From a virus: 37,699 nucleotides of DNA. How positions within the stretch are numbered: the stretch's first letter is position 1; every line of letters begins with the position of its first letter. The stretch spans positions 1 to 37,699 of IMG/VR virus record IMGVR_UViG_3300047200_000206; one strand, 5' to 3'. The notes beneath the pieces were generated by a model, which did no database searches, was not told the origin of the DNA, and was given only the letters and a program-made list of their open reading frames with translations. Shown here piece after piece: positions 25,016 to 33,317 of this stretch. A program made the translations under genes and the position numbers.

Positions 25016-26023
25016 ATGGCAATCATTAGGGATGATAACGAGTTCAAGAATAAGAATGTAGTTCCAGGAGGAGGATCTAGTCAGCTCGGCGGCGGCTATA
25101 GCTCCGGCGGTGGAAGTTCTACCGGCCCTGCTGCTGGTAACGTGCCTCAGAGCTCATGGACGAATATCCAGGAGTATCTAGGAGATCCTAGCCAAGGAGC
25201 AGCGATTGCCAATAAGGTGGCTGGTGATGTTGAGACTCAAGGCATGGACGTGCAGAAGGGTATCCAGGGCTGGGAGAGCGATGTTGGCAACCAGATTACA
25301 GGTACAACCCCTCAGTTAGGCGATACGGCCTATAATGATGTTGCTTCTGGCAAATCAACTGCTGCTCCTGGAACTTATGCAGGTGCAGGTGGGATCACAG
25401 ATCCTACTACTACTCCTGGATATCTTGGGCTACAGAAAGGTGCTACGGATGTTACTGAGAAAGCAAATCAGTTAGGGTCATTCAGCGGTATCCAGACACT
25501 TCTTCAGAAGAACAACCAGCAACCAGGTCAGCAGTATTCTGGAAGGTATGATGCTCTACTTGCTCAAGGAGGAGGATCAGGTAGATTAGGAGAGACACAA
25601 GCTAAGTACGGTCAGACAGGTAAGCAGCTACAGACAGCTACTAGTAATCTAGGTACAGCTATTCAAGGAGCACAAGATAAATCAGCACTTGTGAATAAGA
25701 GCTGGGAAGATGCTACAGCGGCTAATACCGCTAGACTCAGCACACAAGCTCAAGAAGATGCTCTTAAGAATCTTAATGCAGATATAGCTAAGAGATATGC
25801 TCCTCCACCTGTAGCAGACATGACTAAGGTCAACCAAGATATAGCAGCACAGAATAACGCTAATGCTTTCTATGCTCAGCAAAAAGCGGCAGCAGATGCG
25901 GCAGCGGCAGCGGCGGCAGCAGAGAAGAAGAAGAAAACTCAGGGCGATCATTCAGTAAACCCACTCAAGGCTGCTGGCGGCTCCATCAGTAGTGAATGGA
26001 AACGTGTAACAGGAAGGAAATAA
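25016..26023 (+). CDS. Internal virion / ejection protein 1
   Basis: 335 residues. A Gly/Ser-rich N-terminal part (VVPGGGSSQLGGGYSSGGGS), a Gln/Ala/Thr-rich helical middle (GKQLQTATSNLGTAIQGAQ), then an alanine run (QKAAADAAAAAAAAEKKKK). No membrane segment. In podoviruses the genes after the tube proteins encode internal proteins that leave with the DNA and form a channel; composition and position fit that role. One base separates it from the next gene. Confidence 0.6.
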   Translation: MAIIRDDNEFKNKNVVPGGGSSQLGGGYSSGGGSSTGPAAGNVPQSSWTNIQEYLGDPSQGAAIANKVAGDVETQGMDVQKGIQGWESDVGNQITGTTPQLGDTAYNDVASGKSTAAPGTYAGAGGITDPTTTPGYLGLQKGATDVTEKANQLGSFSGIQTLLQKNNQQPGQQYSGRYDALLAQGGGSGRLGETQAKYGQTGKQLQTATSNLGTAIQGAQDKSALVNKSWEDATAANTARLSTQAQEDALKNLNADIAKRYAPPPVADMTKVNQDIAAQNNANAFYAQQKAAADAAAAAAAAEKKKKTQGDHSVNPLKAAGGSISSEWKRVTGRK

Positions 26024-26024
26024 C

Positions 26025-27062
26025 ATGAGCATACTAGACTATTTTTTCTACGATCCATCGAGAGATGAAGGTAAAGCCAAGAGAGCTAGCGAAGAGGCTA
26101 TGGCAGGGATCTCTAACGTTCAAGATCCTAACTATCAGCCTGTAGAGTACACTTCTCCTGAGTATGCTGGTGATGTAACACCAGAGGAATCCCAAGCCTA
26201 CACTATGGGCTCTACTGCGATGGAAGGGATCAGCACAGATCCAGCTCTTCGTGGTTCTCAGATGTCTCAGATTGCAGCTCTTGAGAGATTAAGGGATCAG
26301 GGAGGACTTAACCTTACGGACGAGGCTAACCTTAACAAGATCCAGAATCAGGAACTTGCTACTGCTAGAGGTCAACGTGAAGCTACTATGGAGAACGCTA
26401 GGCAGAGAGGAGTCAGCGGATCAGGTAGAGAGCTCATGGCTATGCTTGCAGCAAACCAAGCAGCAGGATCTAGACAATCTCAGCGAGATCTTGAGATCGC
26501 AGGAATGGCACAAGACAGAGCACTTCAGGCAGGTGGGCAAGCAGCTTCTCTTGCAGGTAATGTCAGAGGTCAGGACTTCTCTCAAGAGTCACAGATTGCA
26601 GCAGCTAAAGATGCCGCAGCCAAGTTTAACGCTTCTATGATGAGCGGAACAAATCAGTTCAACGTAGGCAATCAGCTACGAGCAGATCTAGGTAACAGAG
26701 ATGTTAGGCAGGGAGTAAGCAACATAGGAGCTGAGAACTACAATAAGCAGCAGACTATGAATAAGTACACCATGCCTGGTCAGCAGTTCTCGGATACTAT
26801 GGCGAAGGAACAAGCTCTGGCTAACCTTAAGAGTGGTGAAGCTAACAGGTATCAGACTAAGGCTAATCAGGGTGTAGCTACTCAAGGTCAACTATGGGGT
26901 AGTTTAGCAGGTGGAGCTACTAGCGTTCTCGGCAATATGTATACTCACGACAAAGGTCCGTTTGCTCCTGATAAGGTAGCTCCGAATAACGGTTATAGCT
27001 ACGAGCCATATAGCACTGATGAGAGCTGGAAGAACCAAAAATATAACCGATTAGACTTTTAA
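26025..27062 (+). CDS. Internal virion / ejection protein 2
   Basis: 345 residues. Opens with SILDYFFYDPSRDEGKAKRA. It is highly helical with repeated polar heptads (TARGQREATMENARQRGVSG, SQRDLEIAGMAQDRALQAG). The middle QRGVSGSGRELMAMLAANQA is typical of internal core proteins of short-tailed phages. The end WGSLAGGATSVLGNM is mildly hydrophobic and could touch the membrane. It probably leaves the capsid with the genome. Confidence 0.65.
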   Translation: MSILDYFFYDPSRDEGKAKRASEEAMAGISNVQDPNYQPVEYTSPEYAGDVTPEESQAYTMGSTAMEGISTDPALRGSQMSQIAALERLRDQGGLNLTDEANLNKIQNQELATARGQREATMENARQRGVSGSGRELMAMLAANQAAGSRQSQRDLEIAGMAQDRALQAGGQAASLAGNVRGQDFSQESQIAAAKDAAAKFNASMMSGTNQFNVGNQLRADLGNRDVRQGVSNIGAENYNKQQTMNKYTMPGQQFSDTMAKEQALANLKSGEANRYQTKANQGVATQGQLWGSLAGGATSVLGNMYTHDKGPFAPDKVAPNNGYSYEPYSTDESWKNQKYNRLDF

Positions 27063-27075
27063 GGAGAGTTTAGAT

Positions 27076-28596
27076 ATGCCTATCAATAGAATGTACGAAG
27101 ATGAGCTTAAGGATCAGCCAGATTACTATCAGGACTGGGCTCAGCCATACTTGAAACAAGATCTTCCAGAGGATCAGTCTTATCCTGCTTTATCTCAAGC
27201 TCCTAAGGAAGTTCTCCGAGATCCTAGCAAGAAGCTACCAGCAGATCGTAGCCCTGTAGATTATCCTGTAGGAGATAGCAGACTAGATGCAGAGAGAGGT
27301 CAGAGATATAAAGCCAAGGTCTACACTGAGCAGCTCTATGATGCCTTGAACAAGGGTGAGGATATTAAGACAGCTAGAGGTAAAGCATCTAACTTAGCGA
27401 TGATGGCCGATGTAGGTCAAGCACTTGCAGGAATGGCTACAGCTCAGTCAGTAGGCAGAGGCGGCCCTGGAGCAGATAAGTCAATCTTCGATGGTATCAG
27501 GCAGAGAGCAGCAACACTTCCTAGAGATGCAGAGGAAGATAGGAAGTCTAAGATCACTGACTACCTTACTAAGAGAAAGTTAGGACAGGAAGCTACTGAG
27601 GAACTTGCAGGATCTAGGAAAGAAGACGAGCTTATTAAGCTACAAGATCCTACTAGCGATATATCGAGAAGTTACCAGCAGATGTTCAAGTCTACTTACG
27701 GCAAATATCTGAAGGAATTCGAGACACAAGATCCGAATACAGGCGACTCGTATAATGCTATCGACACTATGTCAGCAGCAGATCTAATGAAATCTAACGA
27801 GCTTCTTAAGGGTAGAGCGCAGCTAGATATGGCAGGAGAGATGGCACAGCAGAGAGGATCTATGGCTCAGCAAGCTCTTGATCTTCAGAAGGAGAAGATA
27901 GGATTAGGTAGAGAGTCTCTTGGTATCCAAAGAGATAAGATGAATATGCCTAGAGCTACCACTCCTCAGAGAGAAAGATCGCCAGAAGAGATAGATGCTA
28001 TCAAGGCTAAAGCAGAACTAGATAGAGCTAGAGCAGCGGCACTTGGTAAGGATAAGGAATCAGCAGTATCTCCTACAGGAGAGCCACTAGCAGCAGGAGA
28101 GGATATTCCTAACAGTCTCAGGTCTAAGGCACTTTCCGAGAAGAAGGCTCTTGATGAGTTCAAGAAGGTGAAGGATAACGTGCTTAGGTCTTATGACGAG
28201 GGTGGCAAGTTCTCAGTTATTAGGGGTAACGCTCCTAGCTGGATGGGAGGGTCAAGATCTGAGTTTCAAGCATATAGAGCGATGATAGCTTCTCAGGTTA
28301 TCAACAAAGTTCCTGGTATCAGATCTGACTCTGACTTCAGGAATATCGTGGAGCCAATGCTTCCTTCTCCTGGAGATCCTAAAGAGACTATCGCTACTAA
28401 GAAGAAGTTATTTGAGGACTTCATCAACTCGGTATCTCCTGAGACTACGACCTATGATTCGATCTACGGATCTAAGAATAAGTCTGAGACACCAGCTTCT
28501 AGTGTGCCTCTTGTTACTCCTGATATGGCTGGCAGCAAGATGATCGGCGATGTTCTCTATAAGAAAGTTCCAGGCGGGTGGAGGAAAGCAAAATGA
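27076..28596 (+). CDS. Internal virion / ejection protein 3
   Basis: 506 residues; AGGAGAG upstream. The protein is polar, helical and Lys/Arg/Asp-rich, with LAMMADVGQALAGMATAQS (about 115) and coiled regions (IGLGRESLGIQRDKM). The C-terminal part has SQVINKVPGIRSDSDFRNI and KKVPGGWRKAK. No enzyme motif was seen. It probably belongs to the ejected complex. The stop overlaps the next start by ATGA. Confidence 0.6.
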   Translation: MPINRMYEDELKDQPDYYQDWAQPYLKQDLPEDQSYPALSQAPKEVLRDPSKKLPADRSPVDYPVGDSRLDAERGQRYKAKVYTEQLYDALNKGEDIKTARGKASNLAMMADVGQALAGMATAQSVGRGGPGADKSIFDGIRQRAATLPRDAEEDRKSKITDYLTKRKLGQEATEELAGSRKEDELIKLQDPTSDISRSYQQMFKSTYGKYLKEFETQDPNTGDSYNAIDTMSAADLMKSNELLKGRAQLDMAGEMAQQRGSMAQQALDLQKEKIGLGRESLGIQRDKMNMPRATTPQRERSPEEIDAIKAKAELDRARAAALGKDKESAVSPTGEPLAAGEDIPNSLRSKALSEKKALDEFKKVKDNVLRSYDEGGKFSVIRGNAPSWMGGSRSEFQAYRAMIASQVINKVPGIRSDSDFRNIVEPMLPSPGDPKETIATKKKLFEDFINSVSPETTTYDSIYGSKNKSETPASSVPLVTPDMAGSKMIGDVLYKKVPGGWRKAK

Positions 28597-30629
28597 GTGA
28601 TTTTATATCCGATGAAGAGATGCGGAAGCTAGAGTCTTCGGAATCTCCTGATTTTATACCTGACGAGAGTCCTTGGATGCCAGAGCAGAGCTTTACTCCT
28701 ACCTCAAGGACAGAATCAGCTCTTAGAGGTGGAGCGCAGGGATTAACCTCAGACTTTGCGGACGAGATAGCGGCAAGGATCAGATCTCAGATGGAAGCTA
28801 GGCCATACGAAGAAGTTCTCCCTGAGGAGAGGACAAAGTTCAAGCAGGCTCAAGCATCTCATCCAGGATATTACGGAGCCGCTCAAGTAGGAGGCGCAGT
28901 AGCTCCTTGGCTCATTCCAGGTGGAGGGGCAGCGGGTGCAGCGATAAGAGGGTCTAAGTGGGTAGCTCCTATAGCAGCAGGAGCTTTGCAAGGGTATGGA
29001 GCTAGTGAAGCTGAGACAGTAGGCGAGGCACTACCAGACGCAGCTATCGGCGGGATCTTCGGACTAGGAGGAGCAGCAGTAGGTAACGTGATCGGGGCTA
29101 CTCCTGGAGCTGTGAGAAACTTTGCATCGAATAGAGCAGCAGCACAGCTAGGAGCTGAGAGAGGAACTATCAAGTCTCTCGGAGCTGATAGGGTTCAGCA
29201 AGCAGGAGCTACAGCTCTTAAGGAAGGAGTTCTAAGTACGAACACTCCTCTTATGCAGAAAAGAGCAGGAGCACTTAGCAAGTCTTCTGGCAGCAGAATC
29301 GGCGAAATCAATCAGATGATCGATGAGACAGGAGAGAGATACTTTTCCCCTCAGTCGGCGGCTGGTGAGTTTAGGAAAGAAAGTGGCGGATTCTACGAGT
29401 CACCACTCAATAGAGATATCAAGAATCAGTACGATAATATCATCGAGGCTATTAGCGGCCTAGGAGAGGATAATATCGGTATCATCCAGGCTCAAGAGCT
29501 TAAGGAGCAGTTAGGTAGAGCTGCTAAGTTCGATAAGCCGATGAGAGATGATAAAGCTCTGATGGCAGGAGAGGCGTATCATGTAGTTAAGAAGCATCTT
29601 GATGCTGCTGTTACTAAGGGAGAACAGGCTCTAGGTAAGACAGACGTTCTAGCAGATCTCTATAAACAGAGGAAGCTCTACGGCGATACTAAGGTTATGG
29701 AGAAGCTGCTTACGAATAGATACGCTAGAGAGCAGGGCAATAAGATGAATACAGGTCTTACTAACACCACAGTAGGATCTCATGCTGCTCAAGTAGCTGC
29801 TTCTGGTAATCCTCTAGCTGCTGCCTCAATATACGGCGGAAAGATCGGCTATGAGAGATACGGTAACATCTCTATGGCTCATGGAGCAGACAAGATCGCT
29901 AAGGTCTTAGAGTATATGCCGAACAAGTTTGGCAAGTACGCTCCTCTTATGTCTCAGGCCATTAGACAAGGGCCAAAAGCGTTTGCTATCCAGCACTTTC
30001 TCATGGCTAGTCGAGATCCTGAGTATACTAAGATGGTAGAGCAGGCTGTACTTGAGGCAGAGAAGGAAGACGAAAAAAAAAAGCAGATAGCTCCTATTGA
30101 ACCCCCTTCCTTAGGACAGCAGCTAGGATCTGCTATAGATAACTTCTCATGGACAGATAAGATCGGCCTTGATCCTCAGGAGAGGGGAGAGGAAGGTCTA
30201 TACGCAGAGCAGCTACCTTCAATGGCTATGGCTCCATTTAAGAAGATGAAGAAACCTGATATCTCATACAAAAAACCAGATTGGTTCCATGTAGGGAATG
30301 ATAATATTAGATTACTACAGAAGGACTTCGATCGTAATTATATCAATGAGCTCGCAGATTCTATTAAGAAAAATGGTTGGGACGGCCCTGCTATATTAGA
30401 TTATGGAGGTCAGGCAATAAATGGGACTCATAGAATCAGGGCTATTAGACAGCTTATGAGAGAAAATCCAGACATTGACTTAGATATACCAGTGATAAAC
30501 GTATATGATTACGTTAACGACTATATGCAAAAAACAGGTAACACTTCTATAGACTATAGGGATCTTAGGGCTATTTTTAAAGGCACAGACCTAGAGGATG
30601 AAGTTAAGAGAAACATCAACGATTGGTGA
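28593..30629 (+). CDS. Ejection protein with membrane-active segment and C-terminal ParB-like nuclease domain
   Basis: 678 residues; ATG 28593 follows GGAGGAAAG. Residues 45-70 (ALRGGAQGLTSDFADEIAAR) and the Gly/Ala helices at about 100-190 (AGAAIRGS, IGGIFGLGGAAVGNVIG) match membrane-inserting internal virion proteins. After a helical core, a Lys/Glu stretch with an A10 tract (residues 494-497) leads into a linker and then residues 562-678. These resemble the ParB/sulfiredoxin fold: YINELADSIKKNGWDGPAIL and INGTHRIRAIRQL. The last 370 bases are AT-richer than the rest, so the tail is probably a late addition. It may enter the cell with the DNA. Confidence 0.75.
   Translation: MSDFISDEEMRKLESSESPDFIPDESPWMPEQSFTPTSRTESALRGGAQGLTSDFADEIAARIRSQMEARPYEEVLPEERTKFKQAQASHPGYYGAAQVGGAVAPWLIPGGGAAGAAIRGSKWVAPIAAGALQGYGASEAETVGEALPDAAIGGIFGLGGAAVGNVIGATPGAVRNFASNRAAAQLGAERGTIKSLGADRVQQAGATALKEGVLSTNTPLMQKRAGALSKSSGSRIGEINQMIDETGERYFSPQSAAGEFRKESGGFYESPLNRDIKNQYDNIIEAISGLGEDNIGIIQAQELKEQLGRAAKFDKPMRDDKALMAGEAYHVVKKHLDAAVTKGEQALGKTDVLADLYKQRKLYGDTKVMEKLLTNRYAREQGNKMNTGLTNTTVGSHAAQVAASGNPLAAASIYGGKIGYERYGNISMAHGADKIAKVLEYMPNKFGKYAPLMSQAIRQGPKAFAIQHFLMASRDPEYTKMVEQAVLEAEKEDEKKKQIAPIEPPSLGQQLGSAIDNFSWTDKIGLDPQERGEEGLYAEQLPSMAMAPFKKMKKPDISYKKPDWFHVGNDNIRLLQKDFDRNYINELADSIKKNGWDGPAILDYGGQAINGTHRIRAIRQLMRENPDIDLDIPVINVYDYVNDYMQKTGNTSIDYRDLRAIFKGTDLEDEVKRNINDW
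30072..30083 (+). other. A10 slippery tract inside the ejection protein gene
   Basis: Ten consecutive A (30073-30082) follow G and precede G. In frame they read GAA AAA AAA AAG. A shift to -1 gives a stop after five more residues (ADSSY), and +1 ends after two (SR). Slippage by RNA polymerase or ribosome would therefore yield a form of about 500 residues lacking the ParB-like domain. No clear downstream stimulating structure was identified. Confidence 0.4.
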
Positions 30630-30632
30630 TTT

Positions 30633-30671
30633 ATGATCTGTAAGTATTGCCACAAGGAAGTGAGCGTATGA
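30633..30671 (+). CDS. Possible 12-aa peptide with CxxC
   Basis: A 12-codon frame (MICKYCHKEVSV) starts three bases after the ejection protein stop. It ends in an ATGA overlap with the next gene, whose ribosome site lies inside it. Such a mini-frame may couple translation. It may also be the broken start of a longer zinc-binding gene, as the next protein opens with another CxxC (CPSC). Weak evidence. Confidence 0.25.
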   Translation: MICKYCHKEVSV

Positions 30672-31003
30672 AGTATCCAACACATTGCCCCTCGTGTCGG
30701 ATTTTAACTGCAAACGGGATCGGAGCTGACGATACACCAGAGCTGAATAAGTTCCTGCAAGCTCTGCCTAGTAGCCACTTGTTCTACGAGGCGAGTGTAG
30801 GACACGATCTTAATTTTCATCTTGCGAGAACTAAGGAGGATGTTAAGAGAGCAAACGAGATCTTCCTTGCTGATATGCTAGAGGCTTGCAAGTCTAAACC
30901 TCTATGGCAGAGATGGTTTTGGAGGATACAGGCGTATCGTAACTTCTACTTCGTGGATGCTTACGGAGAGCAGTTCTGCGACTTCAGAGGGTGTGAGGGC
31001 TAG
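30668..31003 (+). CDS. Small phage protein, DUF1353-like (tentative)
   Basis: 111 residues from ATG 30668; AAGGAAGTG upstream. After HCPSC, the segment FYEASVGHDLNFHLARTKED is followed by ANEIFLADMLEACKSKPLWQ and RWFWRIQAYRNFYF. The His-Asp followed by a helix with spaced charged residues recalls DUF1353-type small phage proteins and, more loosely, phospholipase A2-like folds. It could have a lysis or virion role. The family call is a guess. Its end overlaps the holin-like gene on the other strand by four bases. Confidence 0.55.
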   Translation: MKYPTHCPSCRILTANGIGADDTPELNKFLQALPSSHLFYEASVGHDLNFHLARTKEDVKRANEIFLADMLEACKSKPLWQRWFWRIQAYRNFYFVDAYGEQFCDFRGCEG

Positions 31004-31266
31004 GAGTCCTTCTCTCTAGTCTGGCACTTCCTGCAAGCTCGTTCCACGTTCTCCAATCGTTTCTCCAGATAAACTATAACAGTGTTTCTTTCAGCCATAG
31101 TCACTCTCAGTGAGTTTATATCCTTGGTAAGCTCCTCAAGAGACTGAAGGATATCCTTGATTGCTGCATCAACGGTGTTCTTGATTGATCCAGTTAGGAA
31201 GTAAACTAACCCACCAATGGCTCCACCTACAGCGCAAACTAATGCGATTATTGATTGAGAATCCAA
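31000..31266 (-). CDS. Holin-like membrane protein with coiled coil
   Basis: The preferred start is TTG 31266, behind AGGGGGG, giving 88 residues. ATG 31287 and GTG 31350 would add 7 or 28 residues, the latter with a second membrane helix. SIIALVCAVGGAIGGLVYFL is one clear membrane segment, followed by a long coiled coil (SLEELTKDINSLRVTMAERN) and a basic Cys-containing end. This layout fits small phage holins or holin partners. It is transcribed against its neighbours. The start is uncertain. Confidence 0.55.
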   Translation of the reverse strand: MDSQSIIALVCAVGGAIGGLVYFLTGSIKNTVDAAIKDILQSLEELTKDINSLRVTMAERNTVIVYLEKRLENVERACRKCQTREKDS

Positions 31267-31309
31267 TGGTTTATCCCCCCTGTGCATAATTTTGGCATAG
31301 GAATAGTAT

Positions 31310-31338
31310 ATCACGATTAGGACAACCTGAGGTATAAT
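31310..31338 (+). promoter_or_regulatory. Candidate promoter for the lipoprotein gene
   Basis: A perfect TATAAT (31333-31338) lies 34 bases before the ATG of the metallopeptidase lipoprotein. The -35 at the right spacing (ATCACG, 31310-31315) is poor. The box lies over the upstream region of the holin-like gene on the other strand, so the two may share this control region. Confidence 0.4.
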
Positions 31339-31371
31339 AATATAAACCACAAAATTTATCGGGGGGTAGCT

Positions 31372-32238
31372 ATGCGAAGTTTGCTTTGGATTCTAGGCAT
31401 ATTCACATTCATGGCTTGTGGAGCTCAGACAGTGGAGCCGGCGGCTAAAGTATCGTTCACTCGTACCTTCTTACCTCAAGAGCAGGAAAAGTCTTATCAG
31501 GGATCTGATTGGTACGGCGTGGGTGGAATAGACGAGAATACTTTCAACGCTATCATAGATGTTGCTGATCAGGTCTACACTCCTATTCTCAAGAAGAACG
31601 GTCTGACTCTAGTATTCGATCGTCAGTGGAGCTCGGAAACGGTCAATGCTTACTGCCAACGTGACACAGAACTAGTCACAGTTTCTCTATTCGGGGGTCT
31701 AGCTCGTTTAAAAGACATGACACCAGAGGGATTTTTGCTTGTGGTGTCCCATGAAATAGCTCATGCAATGTCTATTTATCCTCTGTATTCGGGCAGTTGG
31801 GCTAGTAGCGAACAATCCAGTGACAATATGGCGGTGCAGCAGATAGCTAGGAAGCTCTTTGCGCAGGAATCGAGTGGCGGCGAAGATAAGTGCAATTGCG
31901 GGTTTGCTCCTGATTATAACCGTAAGATCAATGACTACTGTGCTAAGTTCCAGGATGAAGAACAGAACATCATCTGTAAGAGGTCTATGGCTGGAGGACT
32001 TGCTCTAGGTAAGGTATTAGCTTCGCTCGGAGGTGAGCCTATTCCTTCTTATGAGACTCCATCGAGAACTAGAGTGAAAAAAACACAGACATCTCACGCC
32101 TCTGCTCAGTGTAGATTAGATCAGTATGGAATAGCTGCTTTGTGTGAGAAGACTATCCCAGAGGCACCGTTTCTTAGCACTAAATCAAAAGCTATGCCTT
32201 ATATCTGTTCTTATTCTCCTTGCTGGTTTACTCAGTAA
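31372..32238 (+). CDS. Secreted metallopeptidase lipoprotein
   Basis: 288 residues behind GGGGGGTAG. The signal peptide (SLLWILGIFTFMAC) ends at a lipobox with Cys16, so the mature protein is lipid-anchored. The zinc motif HEIAH (127-131) sits in a hydrophobic helix. WASSEQSSDNMA (143 on) offers Glu147 or Asp151 as third ligand, as in gluzincin-type peptidases. Seven or more cysteines in the second half suggest disulfides and a periplasmic place. It may aid lysis, change the outer envelope or exclude other phages. The pattern recalls Bdellovibrio lipoproteins. The gene may be host-derived. Confidence 0.7.
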   Translation: MRSLLWILGIFTFMACGAQTVEPAAKVSFTRTFLPQEQEKSYQGSDWYGVGGIDENTFNAIIDVADQVYTPILKKNGLTLVFDRQWSSETVNAYCQRDTELVTVSLFGGLARLKDMTPEGFLLVVSHEIAHAMSIYPLYSGSWASSEQSSDNMAVQQIARKLFAQESSGGEDKCNCGFAPDYNRKINDYCAKFQDEEQNIICKRSMAGGLALGKVLASLGGEPIPSYETPSRTRVKKTQTSHASAQCRLDQYGIAALCEKTIPEAPFLSTKSKAMPYICSYSPCWFTQ

Positions 32239-32254
32239 TTGCTAAATCCTCCTA

Positions 32255-32308
32255 GCTGTCCTTCTTGCGCAAGACTGATGGCGTAATAACTATCAGAAGG
32301 AGGACAGC
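32255..32308 (+). promoter_or_regulatory. Inverted repeat sequestering a ribosome site
   Basis: GCTGTCC (32255-32261) pairs with GGACAGC (32302-32308), and TTCT (32262-32265) with AGAA (32295-32298), leaving GGA (32299-32301) bulged. A second anti-ribosome site, CCTCCT (32248-32253), lies just upstream. Both arms cover the GGAGG of the next gene, so its translation is probably restrained. Confidence 0.45.
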
Positions 32309-32312
32309 ACAC

Positions 32313-32936
32313 TTGTCTAGAAAGATCGATATCACAGGTCAGAGATTCAATAAATTAATCGCCATAAGATACAACCACATGACTCCAAATTCTGGACAGG
32401 TGTGGTTATTTCTTTGTGATTGTGGCAATGAGAAAGTTGTAACTGTTCACGATGTAAAGCGTGGTCACTCTACTTCTTGTGGTTGTCATAATAAAACAAA
32501 GAACATCACACACGGCAGATCATCTCATCCCATGTTCGTTATATGGAAAACAATAAGATCTAGGTGTTATAACGAGAAAAGTAAGGACTATGGTCGCTAC
32601 GGTGGCCGTGGAATCGTTATGTGTGATGAGTGGAGAGACTCATTCGAGTCCTTCTACAGAGACATGGGAGATCGTCCTCCAGAGCATACAATAGATCGAA
32701 TTGATAACGATCTAGGGTACTCGAAGGGTAACTGCCGCTGGTGTACCACTAAAGAACAGGGTAGGAACAAGCGAAACACTATATTCGTAGAGTACAATGG
32801 AGAGAAGCGACCATTAATTGAGGTATGTGAGGAGCTAAGTATAAACTATGGATCTGTAGCTAATAGGATAAGGCGATTAGGATGGAGCTCAGAACGAGCT
32901 CTCAACACACCATTTAATAATAATCAGCAGAAGTAA
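32313..32936 (+). CDS. HNH homing-endonuclease-like protein with zinc ribbon
   Basis: TTG 32313 is nine bases after AAGGAGG, giving 207 residues; earlier starts lack a site. SRKIDITGQRFNKLIAIRYN and CDCGNEKVVTVHDV...SCGCHNK form a DNA-binding ribbon. MFVIWKTIRSRCYNEKSKDY with YGGRGIVMCDEW, then HTIDRIDNDLGYSKGNCRWC, is the HNH part; a recognition domain with a small helix-turn-helix at the end follows (INYGSVANRIRRLGW). Such genes move between phages. No split gene is next to it. The end overlaps the converging minus-strand operon by 13 bases. Confidence 0.85.
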   Translation: MSRKIDITGQRFNKLIAIRYNHMTPNSGQVWLFLCDCGNEKVVTVHDVKRGHSTSCGCHNKTKNITHGRSSHPMFVIWKTIRSRCYNEKSKDYGRYGGRGIVMCDEWRDSFESFYRDMGDRPPEHTIDRIDNDLGYSKGNCRWCTTKEQGRNKRNTIFVEYNGEKRPLIEVCEELSINYGSVANRIRRLGWSSERALNTPFNNNQQK

Positions 32937-33112
32937 TCACAAGTAAAGCTCATGGCCTCTTCTAACGTTAGATTCTGGCCATGTCTCTGACACACTAGAT
33001 TATCTGTAGTATCATCACCAGCAGTACAGATATAAGCACACCTCGCACATCTAGGCGACAATCTCAAATATCCATTCTCTTCCGAGCTCTCGGGATTAAG
33101 GTAGCTCCGCAT
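32924..33112 (-). CDS. Cys-rich mini-protein, 62 aa
   Basis: ATG 33112 lies five bases after AGGAG; ATG 33130 has no site. It has six cysteines: CARCAYIC, then LVC, FTC and DYFC. The CxxC start with spaced later Cys resembles its neighbours at 33317, 33699, 34850 and 35025, and it probably binds zinc. It is the last gene of the minus-strand operon. Function unknown. Confidence 0.65.
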   Translation of the reverse strand: MRSYLNPESSEENGYLRLSPRCARCAYICTAGDDTTDNLVCQRHGQNLTLEEAMSFTCDYFC

Positions 33113-33317
33113 ACAATCTCCTCTTCTCATATCGTTCTCTTCGCACGTTAATATATTTGATATCTGCCTCTTCTACTTCAGTGAGTGGACAGAAAGCAGG
33201 ACGATTATCTAACATACCAAAGCATGACTTTCCATTAACTTCTGGTTTTGAGCAAAATCCCTTAATACCGGCACAAAAGTCACACTGCTTATTCATAACT
33301 ACTAGCCACTTACTCAT
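33096..33317 (-). CDS. Cys-rich mini-protein, 73 aa
   Basis: Starts in an ATGA overlap, with GGAG upstream. CDFCAGIKGFC, then KSCFG and PAFCPLTEVEE: a CxxC pair plus three Cys, ending in the FCPL motif also seen (as WCPL) in the protein at 35025, its closest relative here. A basic helical end follows. Probably zinc-binding. Confidence 0.65.
   Translation of the reverse strand: MSKWLVVMNKQCDFCAGIKGFCSKPEVNGKSCFGMLDNRPAFCPLTEVEEADIKYINVRRERYEKRRLYAELP

Noticed and set aside
25870-25960. Alanine codon run as a frameshift or repeat element
   Set aside because: Mixed GCA/GCG codons in frame, no slippery heptamer; ordinary low-complexity linker.
32924-32936. Bidirectional terminator at the convergent operon ends
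   Set aside because: No hairpin with T-runs is visible; the genes simply overlap by 13 bases.
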